A program made the position numbers and the translations under genes. This document shows positions 15,363 through 22,830 of a stretch of DNA of 36,054 bases, in pieces (positions within the stretch are counted from its first letter, which is position 1; every line of letters starts with the position of its first letter). The DNA is from CAZQMX01 sp964594965 (GTDB lineage Bacteria > Patescibacteriota > Minisyncoccia > Portnoybacterales > UBA2143): assembly GCA_964594965.1 (NCBI GenBank), contig CAZQMX010000005.1, forward strand, positions 1 through 36,054, written 5' to 3'. The notes beneath the pieces were generated by a model that saw only the letters and a list, made by a program, of their open reading frames with translations, ran no database searches and was not told where the DNA came from.

Positions 15363-16751
15363 ATGGATGTTAAAAATCCCATTTCTCTGGATAAGGACGG
15401 CCGGGTTGCTAATGCTTCTATACCCAAGCCGGTAATAAGGACAATGAAAAAGGACATTGCTTTACTGAAAAAGCGCGGTCCTGTTAAAGAAGAGCCGCTT
15501 CCTGAAAAAAAGGCGGTTGTTCCTAAAATTGAGCCAGTTAAACCAAAACCGGAGATTAAAGAATCCTCTCCTCCTTCTGATTTACCAATTGTTGGACTGC
15601 CTAAAAAACCGGTTCCTCCGCAGCCGCCGGTTAAACCAACTCCAGTCGAACCAATTCCGGAAAAGCCTGCCCCGCCAGTTGCGCCCAAACCGGCTCAGCC
15701 GCTTGATGTCATCAAGGAAATTGATAGAGAAGAAAGAATTAAGAAAGAAATGGAAATTAAACAGAGGATTGAAGAAACGAGAAAGAAATTCGAACAAGAA
15801 AGAATCAAGGCTAAAGCAGCCCAGCGTCAGGCAGAAGAAAGAAAAATAAAAAGAGTTGAAAAAAAGATTGAACCAGTCAGACCAAAAGAACCAAAAAAAC
15901 CAGAACCAGCTGATGAAAAATTGGATTGGAAGTTTGTTTTGGCTGGCTTGGCAGTTATTTTAATCATCGGAGCAGGAGGGTTTTTTTATTGGAAGTACTA
16001 TCTTAAAGAACCACCAGTTCCTCTGACCCATTTGGAATGCCAGAATTATCAGTGCGTTGAAATTGAAGGAGAAGGCGAGGGGACGTGTTTAATTACCCAG
16101 GATTGCCTGCCGCCAGAACCGATTTTACCAACCGCTCTTCTTTCGGTTTTTGAAACGAAAGATATTAAGATAAACAAAGGAGAAGAAGCCACATTTTTCA
16201 ATGAATTAAAGGTTTTTCAAGAAGGAGAACAAACCAAAGGGACTTTTAGACGAATTTTAGCCAAATTGGTTGATGATCCAAAAGAAGAATACTTTGGCTT
16301 GGATAAACTTATTTCATCCCTAAACTTAAAGATACCTCTTAATATCTCGCAGTCAATTGTTAAAGGCGATATTAATGGAGAGAATTATACCCTCTTTTCG
16401 TATAGCCAGGAACAGGGCAATCGCTTGGGTTTGGTAATTAAATTAAAGAAGGGACTTGATATATCAGGTGAATTAAGAAGTTGGGAACAAACTATTAAAG
16501 ATGACTTAAAGCCGCTTCTTTTGGTCGTAACCCTGCCTGAAATGGATACAACTGATTTTCAGGATAATGTTTATCAGGAAGTAAATATCCGTTATCTTAA
16601 CTTCCCGACCTCTGATTTAAGCATTGATTACGCGGTTATTGATGATAATTTTATCATTGCCACTTCAAAAGAAAACATGCTTAAAACAATCGATAATCTG
16701 CTTTCCTATCAGATCTCGACTTCAACAGCAACCTCAACTCTTAATCAATAG
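15363..16751 (+). CDS. Single-pass membrane protein with Pro-rich cytoplasmic and large outer domain
   Basis: Function unknown. The 462-residue protein has a long N-terminal region without signal peptide: a Pro/Lys-rich stretch (about 35-115), a charged coiled-coil-like helix (about 120-180, EERIKKEMEIKQRIEETRKKF region), one transmembrane segment (about 189-213) and a C-terminal domain of about 240 residues presumably outside the membrane. Four cysteines follow the membrane segment (LECQNYQCVEIEG and GTCLITQDC), possibly disulfides. The C-terminal motif YAVIDDNFIIATSKENMLKT resembles one in the next gene's product, so they are probably paralogous domains, perhaps DUF3352-like. AAAGGAGG supports the start, and only 18 bases separate it from pnp. 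Confidence 0.8.
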   Translation: MDVKNPISLDKDGRVANASIPKPVIRTMKKDIALLKKRGPVKEEPLPEKKAVVPKIEPVKPKPEIKESSPPSDLPIVGLPKKPVPPQPPVKPTPVEPIPEKPAPPVAPKPAQPLDVIKEIDREERIKKEMEIKQRIEETRKKFEQERIKAKAAQRQAEERKIKRVEKKIEPVRPKEPKKPEPADEKLDWKFVLAGLAVILIIGAGGFFYWKYYLKEPPVPLTHLECQNYQCVEIEGEGEGTCLITQDCLPPEPILPTALLSVFETKDIKINKGEEATFFNELKVFQEGEQTKGTFRRILAKLVDDPKEEYFGLDKLISSLNLKIPLNISQSIVKGDINGENYTLFSYSQEQGNRLGLVIKLKKGLDISGELRSWEQTIKDDLKPLLLVVTLPEMDTTDFQDNVYQEVNIRYLNFPTSDLSIDYAVIDDNFIIATSKENMLKTIDNLLSYQISTSTATSTLNQ

Positions 16752-16753
16752 AT

Positions 16754-17431
16754 ATGCTTAAAATCCCGATTAAAAAACTTAGAAAAAAATCTCTGGTTAA
16801 CAAAATTTCTGATGAATTAAGGGTTGATTTAAGGAATAATCAATCAGAGCCAATTCAAAAACAGCCATCAAGAAAAGGGCTGTTTTTGGTTATTCTAGGC
16901 GGCCTTCTGATTATTCTAGTTCTCTCCTACGCTGTTTCTTTTTTCTTTTTCAAGGGTGATTTTGAAAAGATTATTTCCCAGGAAAGAATCATTTTCAGCT
17001 TGATTGACCAAAAGGCATTGTATAGCCAGATATTACCCTTTAAGGATAATCTTTCCCAAATAGATGAGTTCTTTATTCAGATTGGATTGGATTTTGAAAA
17101 AGACATCCAGCCGCTTTTTAAGAAACAGGCTGGATTTGCTCTTTTACCCTCTGATTTAGAAGTTTCTTTTCCTTTCGTTTTAATCCTTAAAAAAAATGAA
17201 TCTGCTAATGAGATCAAAGAGATTTTAGGAAAACTTGAGGCAGGCCTAAAAGAGAATTGTAATTATTCTTCAGAAACATATCGTCAGACGGAAATAGGGT
17301 TTATTCAACCGGTTCAATCCCTATCATCCCTAGCCCAATCATTCACCTATGCCCTAATAGAGGACTATTTGATTATTAGCAATTCCCAGGAAACCGTGAA
17401 AAAAAGCATTGATAAAATTATCGATAAATAG
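16754..17431 (+). CDS. Single-pass membrane protein related to the preceding gene product
   Basis: Unknown function. The 225-residue protein has a basic cytoplasmic N-terminus of about 40 residues, a transmembrane segment (about 43-67, LFLVILGGLLIILVLSYAV) and an outer domain of about 155 residues. The ending YALIEDYLIISNSQETVKKSI parallels YAVIDDNFIIATSKENMLKT in the upstream protein, which suggests the same domain family, possibly DUF3352-like. The start codon lies 2 bases after the upstream stop, so the two are translationally coupled in one operon with pnp. A paired function in the cell envelope is inference. Confidence 0.8.
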   Translation: MLKIPIKKLRKKSLVNKISDELRVDLRNNQSEPIQKQPSRKGLFLVILGGLLIILVLSYAVSFFFFKGDFEKIISQERIIFSLIDQKALYSQILPFKDNLSQIDEFFIQIGLDFEKDIQPLFKKQAGFALLPSDLEVSFPFVLILKKNESANEIKEILGKLEAGLKENCNYSSETYRQTEIGFIQPVQSLSSLAQSFTYALIEDYLIISNSQETVKKSIDKIIDK

Positions 17432-17458
17432 TGGGGATAAAATGTGGATAATACGGGG

Positions 17459-17487
17459 TTGACAAGGGACAGAATGAATTTTAAAAT
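17459..17487 (+). promoter_or_regulatory. Strong sigma70-type promoter with no gene behind it
   Basis: Perfect TTGACA (17459-17464), 17-base spacer, TAAAAT (17482-17487). It is the best match to consensus in the window, yet the next protein start is over 400 bases downstream and has its own promoter. Transcription would start near 17493. Confidence 0.7.
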
Positions 17488-17491
17488 ATAG

Positions 17492-17803
17492 GTGTTCCCA
17501 AATACTGATACTGATGGGAACGGATCTCTAAGCTAAGTTTATAAATTATAAAATGTTCTTTAAAAGTTAGTTCAGGAGGGTCTGTTTTTAACAAGGGGGG
17601 ACCTGACTTAGCTAGGGATATTATGTTTTCCTGGAATAATAATAAAAAAAGAATGGTTACTTGTCATTATTGAGTTTCTGTTTGGTTTTAGAGGAAGATA
17701 ATCTATTTGTAATGAAAGGACCTAAAAAATGAATATTCTAGGTAAACAAAGAAAGCGCTGACCTCATTTATTAATTTAATCGGAGGCTTCAGCGCTTTCT
17801 TAG
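17492..17803 (+). ncRNA. Candidate structured noncoding RNA, about 310 nt, unknown class
   Basis: The stretch from 17432 to 17911 holds no open frame I can support. It contains a near-consensus promoter, then a hairpin GTTCCCA (17494-17500) with TGGGAAC (17515-17521) whose loop is the tandem ACTGATACTGA, a long-range perfect 8-bp pairing AGCTAAGT (17531-17538) with ACTTAGCT (17606-17613) enclosing TCAGG/CCTGA (17572-17576 with 17602-17606), a small ACCTA/TAGGT hairpin near 17720-17743, and a 13-bp terminator-like stem at 17749-17801. I checked by eye for RNase P, tmRNA, SRP and 6S signature sequences and did not see them. Coordinates of both ends are estimates. Confidence 0.5.
17749..17801 (+). 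terminator. Strong hairpin ending the candidate noncoding RNA
   Basis: AAGAAAGCGCTGA (17749-17761) pairs perfectly with TCAGCGCTTTCTT (17789-17801), and CCTC/GAGG extends the stem after a two-base bulge. TAGTTTAT follows, a weak T-tract. The stem is far stronger than typical for a protein gene terminator here. Confidence 0.6.
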
Positions 17804-17869
17804 TTTATGGCATTATAGCATATTATTATGGGATAGTCAATAATTTTGGCTTTTTTTTTGTTATTCTTG

Positions 17870-17898
17870 TTGACAGCTGATTTTTATGCTAGTATTAA
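17870..17898 (+). promoter_or_regulatory. Promoter of the TraR/DksA-like gene
   Basis: Perfect TTGACA (17870-17875), 17-base spacer, TATTAA (17893-17898), 13 bases before the ATG. Confidence 0.6.
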
Positions 17899-17911
17899 TA
17901 TAGGTAAAAGC

Positions 17912-18289
17912 ATGGATAAAGAACTTAAGGAAAAACTTAAAAAGAAACTCGAGGTAGAAAGGAAGAAGCTGACTAAGGATTTAAAATCCTTTGCCAAGAA
18001 AGATCCTCATTTAAAAAGGAACTGGGTTACCCGTTTTCCGTTTTTTGGTTTGAACCGGACCCATCAGGATGAAAAGGCCGATCAAATAGAGGAGTATGAG
18101 AATCTTCTTCCAATTGAACATTCTTTGGAAAAGCGCCTCAAAGACACAGAAGAGGCCCTGGAAAAGATTAAAAAAGATAAATACGGTCAATGTGAAGCCT
18201 GTAAGAAGGAAGTTGAAGCAAAACGATTGGAAGCTGCGCCGGAAGCCAGGACTTGTCTGATTTGTAGCCGGAAAAGTAATAATTGCTAA
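17912..18289 (+). CDS. TraR/DksA-family zinc-finger protein
   Basis: The 125-residue protein has an N-terminal charged coiled-coil-like helix pair (about 1-90) and a C-terminal zinc finger with Cys94, Cys97, Cys115 and Cys118 (CEAC and CLIC). DksA/TraR proteins bind the RNA polymerase secondary channel and modulate initiation, often with ppGpp. The DxxDxA tip motif of true DksA is not evident in the coiled coil, so a role at RNA polymerase is likely but not certain. An in-frame reading extends upstream, but the ATG at 17912 lies just downstream of the promoter and is preferred. It converges with the small gene on the other strand through a shared terminator. Confidence 0.87.
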   Translation: MDKELKEKLKKKLEVERKKLTKDLKSFAKKDPHLKRNWVTRFPFFGLNRTHQDEKADQIEEYENLLPIEHSLEKRLKDTEEALEKIKKDKYGQCEACKKEVEAKRLEAAPEARTCLICSRKSNNC

Positions 18290-18303
18290 TTTCCATTAAA
18301 ACT

Positions 18304-18329
18304 AAAAGCCCCTGTATCGCGGGGTTTTT
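18304..18329. terminator. Bidirectional terminator between convergent genes
   Basis: CCCC and GGGG with flanking AAAAG and TTTTT form a symmetric hairpin that works on both strands, between the TraR/DksA-like gene (plus) and the small gene at 18346-18549 (minus). Confidence 0.75.
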
Positions 18330-18345
18330 GTATTTAAACAGAATA

Positions 18346-18549
18346 TTACTTAATCTTTTTTTGGGCGTCCTGGATGAGTTTGTTAATCATTTTCCTGGTT
18401 CCGCCGAATTCAATAAAAGGAAATTTATTAACAAAAAGAAAAGTATCCAGTTTCTTATCCTTAGATTTTTTGCTAAAAGCGGTAATAGTGATTAAAAAAG
18501 GATCATCTGCCTTTATTTCTTTCACTTTTTTAATTAAATCTTTGTGCAT
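18346..18549 (-). CDS. Small uncharacterised protein (67 aa) coupled to the wall hydrolase gene
   Basis: No family is recognised. It starts MHKDLIKKVKEIKADDPF and is a basic soluble protein of 67 residues, with a strand-rich middle (FLITITAFSKKS, LDTFLFVNKFPFIEFGG) and an amphipathic C-terminal helix (TRKMINKLIQDAQKKIK). The ATG overlaps the stop codon of the upstream LysM-CHAP gene as TAATG, a typical sign of translational coupling. A longer in-frame reading exists upstream but would lie inside the hydrolase gene in another frame, so I use the coupled start. Confidence 0.6.
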   Translation of the reverse strand: MHKDLIKKVKEIKADDPFLITITAFSKKSKDKKLDTFLFVNKFPFIEFGGTRKMINKLIQDAQKKIK

Positions 18550-19634
18550 TAATATATGTATCCTCTGATTCTTCGATCGTTGAGATGAAGAGTCCGGACG
18601 CTTCTGCAGGCATAGCAAGTATAGTTCATTTCAGAAATAGTTACCCATTGTCCTTTGACGGCTTCAACATAGGCAACGTGACCGTAGACTCTTCCCAACC
18701 AGCCACCTTCAGACAGGACTACAATTGCCCCGGCTTGGGCAGCGGAACCGGTCTTAAATCCGTAAGCTCGGGAATTAGCCAGCCACGATTTAGCATGACC
18801 AGACCAAGGAACGTATCTTTTCTGGGCAACGTACCAGGTACATTGGCCGTAGGGAAAGACCCGGCTTTTACCTGTTCCGGGACCGGAAACCTGAGCCCGG
18901 CTGGCAATTCTTGTTGACGGGGCGGCAATATAAGGTTTTTGTCCGTCCGGAATAATCAGCTTCTGGCCAGCCTGGATAGCGCCATCAGCCGGTAAAACAT
19001 TAAAGGCAATAATTTTTTCGGTGTTGGCTTTGTACTTTGTCGCAATAGCGCCAATAGTATCTCCGCTTTTAACCTTATGAATTAGTCCGCTGATTGGCAG
19101 AATGGTTAATTCGTCTCCGGGTCGGATTAAACTGGTTTCCTTTAAATTATTCGCCCAGAGTAAAGTATTCAAACTAATTCCGAATGAAGCTGCGACGCTT
19201 GAAAGGGTATCTCCTTCTTCAACGGTATATTCAATAACTTCATTTCTTGCTTCCTGGCTGATAAAGGTTACCGGCGCGGTTCGGGCAATAATGGCGCTGT
19301 TCTGAAGGGTGGATAAATCTTCTTCCTGGGCAAAATCGACAACAATATCTTCCGAAGATTCTGATTGATTGATTATACTGGCAAGGGAATTACCTACCAT
19401 TGAAAGATTCTCCAGGGGCTCATCCCATTGATTATCAGTTTTCTGGGTTTCTTTCTGGCCTTGGTTAACCAGGACAGGAAAGATAACTTTTTCAACTCCT
19501 CTGGCTGGTCCAGCCAAAGACCATGTTAGGGAAATAAAAAGAACTGCCGCCAAGAGCAGTCGCTTATTACTCCTTTCAATGCTTCCGATAATTCCATCTC
19601 TAATCTTTATTAAAAATTGTCGGATAGTACTCAT
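18549..19634 (-). CDS. LysM-CHAP domain peptidoglycan hydrolase, membrane anchored
   Basis: Exported cell-wall enzyme of 361 residues. A basic N-terminus precedes a hydrophobic segment (about 25-42, LLLAAVLFISLTWSLAG) that is a signal peptide or anchor. A variable linker follows, then LysM 1 (about 135-180, YTVEEGDTLSSVAASFGISLNTLLWANNL region) and LysM 2 (about 186-229, VKSGDTIGAIATKY), which bind glycan strands. The C-terminal CHAP domain (about 259-361) has the catalytic Cys265 in FPYGQCTWYVA and His319 in YGHVAYVE and would cleave peptide stems or cross-links. A GTG eight codons upstream is possible, but ATG at 19634 is preferred. Putative promoter TTGACA lies upstream. Confidence 0.92.
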   Translation of the reverse strand: MSTIRQFLIKIRDGIIGSIERSNKRLLLAAVLFISLTWSLAGPARGVEKVIFPVLVNQGQKETQKTDNQWDEPLENLSMVGNSLASIINQSESSEDIVVDFAQEEDLSTLQNSAIIARTAPVTFISQEARNEVIEYTVEEGDTLSSVAASFGISLNTLLWANNLKETSLIRPGDELTILPISGLIHKVKSGDTIGAIATKYKANTEKIIAFNVLPADGAIQAGQKLIIPDGQKPYIAAPSTRIASRAQVSGPGTGKSRVFPYGQCTWYVAQKRYVPWSGHAKSWLANSRAYGFKTGSAAQAGAIVVLSEGGWLGRVYGHVAYVEAVKGQWVTISEMNYTCYACRSVRTLHLNDRRIRGYIY

Positions 19635-19648
19635 AGAGAGACAATAAT

Positions 19649-19678
19649 AGGTTATCACAGGATAATTCTGACTGTCAA
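19649..19678 (-). promoter_or_regulatory. Putative promoter of the LysM-CHAP gene
   Basis: On the minus strand, perfect TTGACA (19678-19673); an extended -10 candidate TGTGATAAC or TAACCT lies 16-18 bases on. The exact -10 box is ambiguous. Confidence 0.4.
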
Positions 19679-19695
19679 GAAGAGATTATTCACAC

Positions 19696-19956
19696 CTATT
19701 TCCGCCCAATCGCCTTTGTTAGCCGTGATTTCTTTCGGCTGGCAGTATTTTTTTTAATAACTCCTCGTTTAGCGGCTTTGTCAATCGCCTTATAGACCTT
19801 GGGTAGAATCTTGATTGCTTCTTCTTTCTTGCCTTCCTTGATTAACTTCTTGGTTGATTTGATTGATTCTCTCATTTTCTTTAACCGGCGAAGATTAAAA
19901 ACCCGCTTGGTCCGGTTTTGCTTTAACGCTTTTTTAGCTGATTTTTTAATAGGCAT
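19696..19956 (-). CDS. rpsT: Small ribosomal subunit protein bS20
   Basis: Eighty-six residues, normal for S20, very basic and all-helical: MPIKKSAKKALKQNRTKRVFNLRRLKKMRESI at the start, followed by a KEEAIKILPKVYKAIDKAAKRGVIKKNTASRKKSRL core that is the family signature. It binds 16S rRNA helix regions early in 30S assembly. It stands alone, as usual, upstream of the LysM-CHAP gene on the same strand, and its 5' side carries an AT-rich palindromic repeat. I see no Shine-Dalgarno site before its ATG. Confidence 0.96.
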   Translation of the reverse strand: MPIKKSAKKALKQNRTKRVFNLRRLKKMRESIKSTKKLIKEGKKEEAIKILPKVYKAIDKAAKRGVIKKNTASRKKSRLTKAIGRK

Positions 19957-19957
19957 A

Positions 19958-20022
19958 AATTCAGAATTATGAATTAGGAATCAGGAATTATGCATAATTC
20001 ATTATTCATTATTCATGATTCA
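19958..20022. repeat. AT-rich inverted repeat upstream of rpsT
   Basis: The centre is a perfect 16-base palindrome GAATTATGCATAATTC (19985-20000). It is flanked by GAATTATGAATTAGGAATCA-type sequence to the left and ATTCATTATTCATTATTCATG to the right, which are roughly complementary, so about 65 bases can form a cruciform. It lies between divergent rpsT and ruvA. Confidence 0.6.
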
Positions 20023-20063
20023 TCTACTTTTTATACTCTTAAATATAGCGGCTGAGAGATAAG

Positions 20064-20092
20064 TTGTCAAATGCCTTTGGCTGGGTTATGAT
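20064..20092 (+). promoter_or_regulatory. Promoter of ruvA, leaderless type
   Basis: TTGTCA (20064-20069), 17-base spacer, TATGAT (20087-20092). The ATG follows exactly 6 bases after the -10 box, so the transcript would start at the start codon. The -35 and -10 hexamers and both spacings are identical to those of polX. Confidence 0.75.
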
Positions 20093-20098
20093 TAAATT

Positions 20099-20665
20099 AT
20101 GATTGCCTCACTTTCAGGGAAAATTGAATTAAAAACAGAGCGATACATTATCCTGGATGTTAATGGGGTTGGATACAAGGTTCATTCTTCGTCTTTGGTT
20201 TTAGAGCAATTGGAAAAGGGAAAAGAATCCAAATTATTTATCCATCTCTATCCAAGAGAAAATATTTTAGATTTATATGGATTTCTGACTTTCGAAGAAT
20301 TAGAATTCTTTGAATTACTCATCTCTATTTCCGGCATCGGACCAAAAGCTGCCTTAGCTGTCCTTTCAATTGCTTCAATAAAAGATTTGAAAGCCTCAAT
20401 TGCCAGTGGTCAGGTTGGTCTTTTGACCAAGGTTTCCGGCATTGGTAAAAAAACAGCTGAAAGGGTGATTTTGGAATTAAAAAGCAAAATCCTGGCTCCG
20501 GGATCAGATGTTAAGAAATTAATCGTCGATGATGAAGCCGTTGATGCCCTGGTTAGTTTGGGCTACAGTCAGAGACAGGCGAGCGAAGCTCTTAAAAAAG
20601 TCCCGACCAAAGTTAAGGGAGTTGAAAACCGGGTTAAAGGAGCCTTAAAAATGTTAGGGAAATAA
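20099..20665 (+). CDS. ruvA: Holliday junction branch migration protein RuvA
   Basis: RuvA binds four-way junctions and loads the RuvB motor. The 188-residue protein has the N-terminal OB domain (IASLSGKIELKTERYIILDVNGVGYKV), two helix-hairpin-helix motifs (LISISGIGPKAALAVLS and LLTKVSGIGKKTAERVILELK) and the C-terminal RuvB-binding domain III (about 145-188, AVDALVSLGYSQRQASEALKKV). Neither ruvB nor ruvC is in the window. The ATG lies 6 bases from a TATGAT box and lacks a Shine-Dalgarno site. The FemAB-like gene begins on the base after its stop, so they form one operon with the envelope genes. Confidence 0.97.
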   Translation: MIASLSGKIELKTERYIILDVNGVGYKVHSSSLVLEQLEKGKESKLFIHLYPRENILDLYGFLTFEELEFFELLISISGIGPKAALAVLSIASIKDLKASIASGQVGLLTKVSGIGKKTAERVILELKSKILAPGSDVKKLIVDDEAVDALVSLGYSQRQASEALKKVPTKVKGVENRVKGALKMLGK

Positions 20666-21514
20666 ATGAATAGTTTTCTACAATCGGAGCAATGGAAAGA
20701 ATTGCAAAAGGCAGTTGGCAGAGAGGTTTGGCGAATAGGCCAAACTTTGCTTATTAAACACAATTTACCATTGAAAAAAAACTATTTGTATTGTCCTCGC
20801 GGACCAATTGGTTCTTTAGAAACATTCTTAAAAGAAGTTAAAGAGATTACCCAAAAAGAAAAAAGTATTTTTTTAAAAATTGAACCGGATTTGGATTTTA
20901 ACCATAATCTTTCAAATTTCAAAAAATCAGAAAAAGAAATTCAGCCATCAAAGACAATCATTTTGGATATTTCAAAAACAGAAGAGGAATTATTAAATCA
21001 GATGCATCCGAAAACCAGGTATAATATCCAGTTAGCCAAGAAAAAGGGAATTCTGATTGAACAAAGCCAGGAGATTGATTCTTTTCTTAATCTTTTAAAA
21101 GAAACTGCTCAGAAAGATAAATTCCATCTTCATCCCAACGACTATTACAGGAAAATGCTCGAAAAGACAGATGGAATGGTTAAATTGTTTTTAGCCAAGC
21201 ACGAAGGGAAAACTATTGCCGGCGATTTAATCTGTTTTTTCTCTGATACGGCAACCTATTTACACGGCGCCTCGGATTACAAAACCCGGCAATTAATGGC
21301 TCCGCATTTGCTTCAATGGCAGGCAGTTTTAAAGGCCAAGGAAATGGGTTTGAAATACTATGATTTTTATGGTATTGATCAGAAAAAGTGGCCGGGGGTG
21401 ACAAGATTTAAAAAAGGATTTGGTGGGAAAGAAGTTAATTACCCCGGCACTTATGATTTAATCTATGATTCTTTCTGGTACAAGGCATATAATCTGATTA
21501 GAAAGATTTTTTAA
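20666..21514 (+). CDS. FemAB/FemX-family aminoacyltransferase-like protein
   Basis: FemAB-family enzymes use aminoacyl-tRNA to add amino acids to the peptide of lipid II or to related acceptors. The 282-residue protein has the tandem GNAT-like layout: FLQSEQWKELQKAVGREVWRIG, YLYCPRGPIG, the signature MHPKTRYNIQLAKKKGI (about 112-128), and a second half with AGDLICFFSDTATYLHGASDY and KYYDFYGIDQKKWPGVTRFKKGFGG. It lacks the long coiled-coil arm of FemA, as short members do. It starts immediately after the ruvA stop and its own stop overlaps the Mur ligase start (TAATG), so a joint role in peptidoglycan peptide synthesis is likely. Acceptor and amino acid are unknown. Confidence 0.85.
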   Translation: MNSFLQSEQWKELQKAVGREVWRIGQTLLIKHNLPLKKNYLYCPRGPIGSLETFLKEVKEITQKEKSIFLKIEPDLDFNHNLSNFKKSEKEIQPSKTIILDISKTEEELLNQMHPKTRYNIQLAKKKGILIEQSQEIDSFLNLLKETAQKDKFHLHPNDYYRKMLEKTDGMVKLFLAKHEGKTIAGDLICFFSDTATYLHGASDYKTRQLMAPHLLQWQAVLKAKEMGLKYYDFYGIDQKKWPGVTRFKKGFGGKEVNYPGTYDLIYDSFWYKAYNLIRKIF

Positions 21515-22818
21515 TGTTTAAAGAGAATAAAAGTTTAGAAGAATTATTGAATTTTGGGCGAAAGATTATTCCTCGTCCTGTTTTTACTTTTTTCCAGCCG
21601 ACCTACCACTATTTTCTAAGTATTTTAGCCGCGGTTTTGTACAAGTTCCCTGGTCGGGGAGTAAAGGTTATTGGCGTTACCGGAACCAACGGCAAATCAA
21701 GCGTTGTTCATTTAATTTCAGAAATTCTGGAAGAAGATGGTTTTAGCGTTGCTTCTCTTTCTTCGATCAAATTCAAAATTAAAAGCAGAACCTGGCCAAA
21801 TAATCTGAAAATGACTCTACCGGGAAGATTTAAATTGCAGAGCTTTTTAAAAGAAGTCGTTAAAACTAAATGCCATTATGTGATATTAGAAATGACCTCA
21901 GAAGGAATTAAACAGCATCGCCACCGCTTTATTGGCTTTGATTCAATTGTTTTTACTAATCTGACCAAAGAGCATTTAGAAAGCCATGGCGGATTTGAAA
22001 ATTACAAAAAAGCCAAAGGAAATCTTTTCAAGGTTCTTAATAGGGACGGAAAGACCATTATTAATCTAGATGACAAAAATGCTGATTACTTCCTTAATTT
22101 TGAAGCTAGAGAAAAATGGGGTTATGGATTAACCGAAGTTAAAAAAGGAATTGATAAGCTGGTTCAGGCCAAGGATTTCCAATTTAACCGAAACGGAATT
22201 AATTTCAGATTAGGTAATCTTAATTTTAATTCAAATCTTTTGGGCAGATTTAATCTCTATAATATCCTGGCTGCTATGGCAGCCTGCCTGGCAGAAGATA
22301 TTTCGCTAGAAGATATTAAAGGGGGGATAGAAAAAGCCAAGGGTATTCCCGGTCGCCTGGAAATTGTCATTAAAGAACCAATGACCGTTATTGTTGATTA
22401 TGCTCATACTCCCGATGCTCTGGAAAAAGTTTATCAAACAATCAGAGAATCTTTTAATGGTAGGATGATTGGGGTTTTGGGTTCGGCTGGCGGGGGAAGA
22501 GATAAATGGAAAAGACCGGAAATGGGAAGAATTGCCGAGAGGTATTTGAATAAGATTATTGTTACTAATGAAGATCCTTATGATGAAGACCCGAATAAAA
22601 TTGTAGAAGGGGTTGCCAAAGGAATTAAACAGAAACAAGCAGAAAAGATTATTGACCGGAGAGAGGCAATTTCTTTAGCGCTTAAATCAGCCCATTCGGG
22701 TGATATTGTTATTATCACCGGCAAGGGCTGCGAGCCATGGATGGTTGTTAGGGGTAATAAGAAAATTCCCTGGGATGACAGGAAAATAGTCAAAGAGGAA
22801 TTTAATAAGCTAAAATAG
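21514..22818 (+). CDS. Mur ligase family protein, MurE-like but short at the N-terminus
   Basis: ATP-dependent amide ligase of peptidoglycan synthesis. The P-loop GVTGTNGKSS is at residues 54-63. Other marks are ILEMTSEGIKQHRHRFIGFD, TNLTKEHLESHGGFENYKKAK, GRFNLYNILAAMA, VIVDYAHTPDALEKV (about 294) and GSAGGGRDKWKRPEMG, all typical of MurE (UDP-MurNAc-tripeptide synthetase). Two things are odd: only about 50 residues precede the P-loop, so the usual N-terminal UDP-sugar-binding domain is mostly missing, and the amino-acid-recognition motif reads NEDPYDEDP where MurE has DNPR or DNPA. It may act on a different acceptor or amino acid. It is fused by overlap to the FemAB-like gene. Confidence 0.85.
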   Translation: MFKENKSLEELLNFGRKIIPRPVFTFFQPTYHYFLSILAAVLYKFPGRGVKVIGVTGTNGKSSVVHLISEILEEDGFSVASLSSIKFKIKSRTWPNNLKMTLPGRFKLQSFLKEVVKTKCHYVILEMTSEGIKQHRHRFIGFDSIVFTNLTKEHLESHGGFENYKKAKGNLFKVLNRDGKTIINLDDKNADYFLNFEAREKWGYGLTEVKKGIDKLVQAKDFQFNRNGINFRLGNLNFNSNLLGRFNLYNILAAMAACLAEDISLEDIKGGIEKAKGIPGRLEIVIKEPMTVIVDYAHTPDALEKVYQTIRESFNGRMIGVLGSAGGGRDKWKRPEMGRIAERYLNKIIVTNEDPYDEDPNKIVEGVAKGIKQKQAEKIIDRREAISLALKSAHSGDIVIITGKGCEPWMVVRGNKKIPWDDRKIVKEEFNKLK

Positions 22819-22830
22819 GGGGGTTCTATT

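Noticed and set aside
14771..15688. Long reading frame opposite pnp and the next gene (Ser/Gly-rich).
   Set aside because: It is antisense to two well-supported genes and has shadow-type composition.
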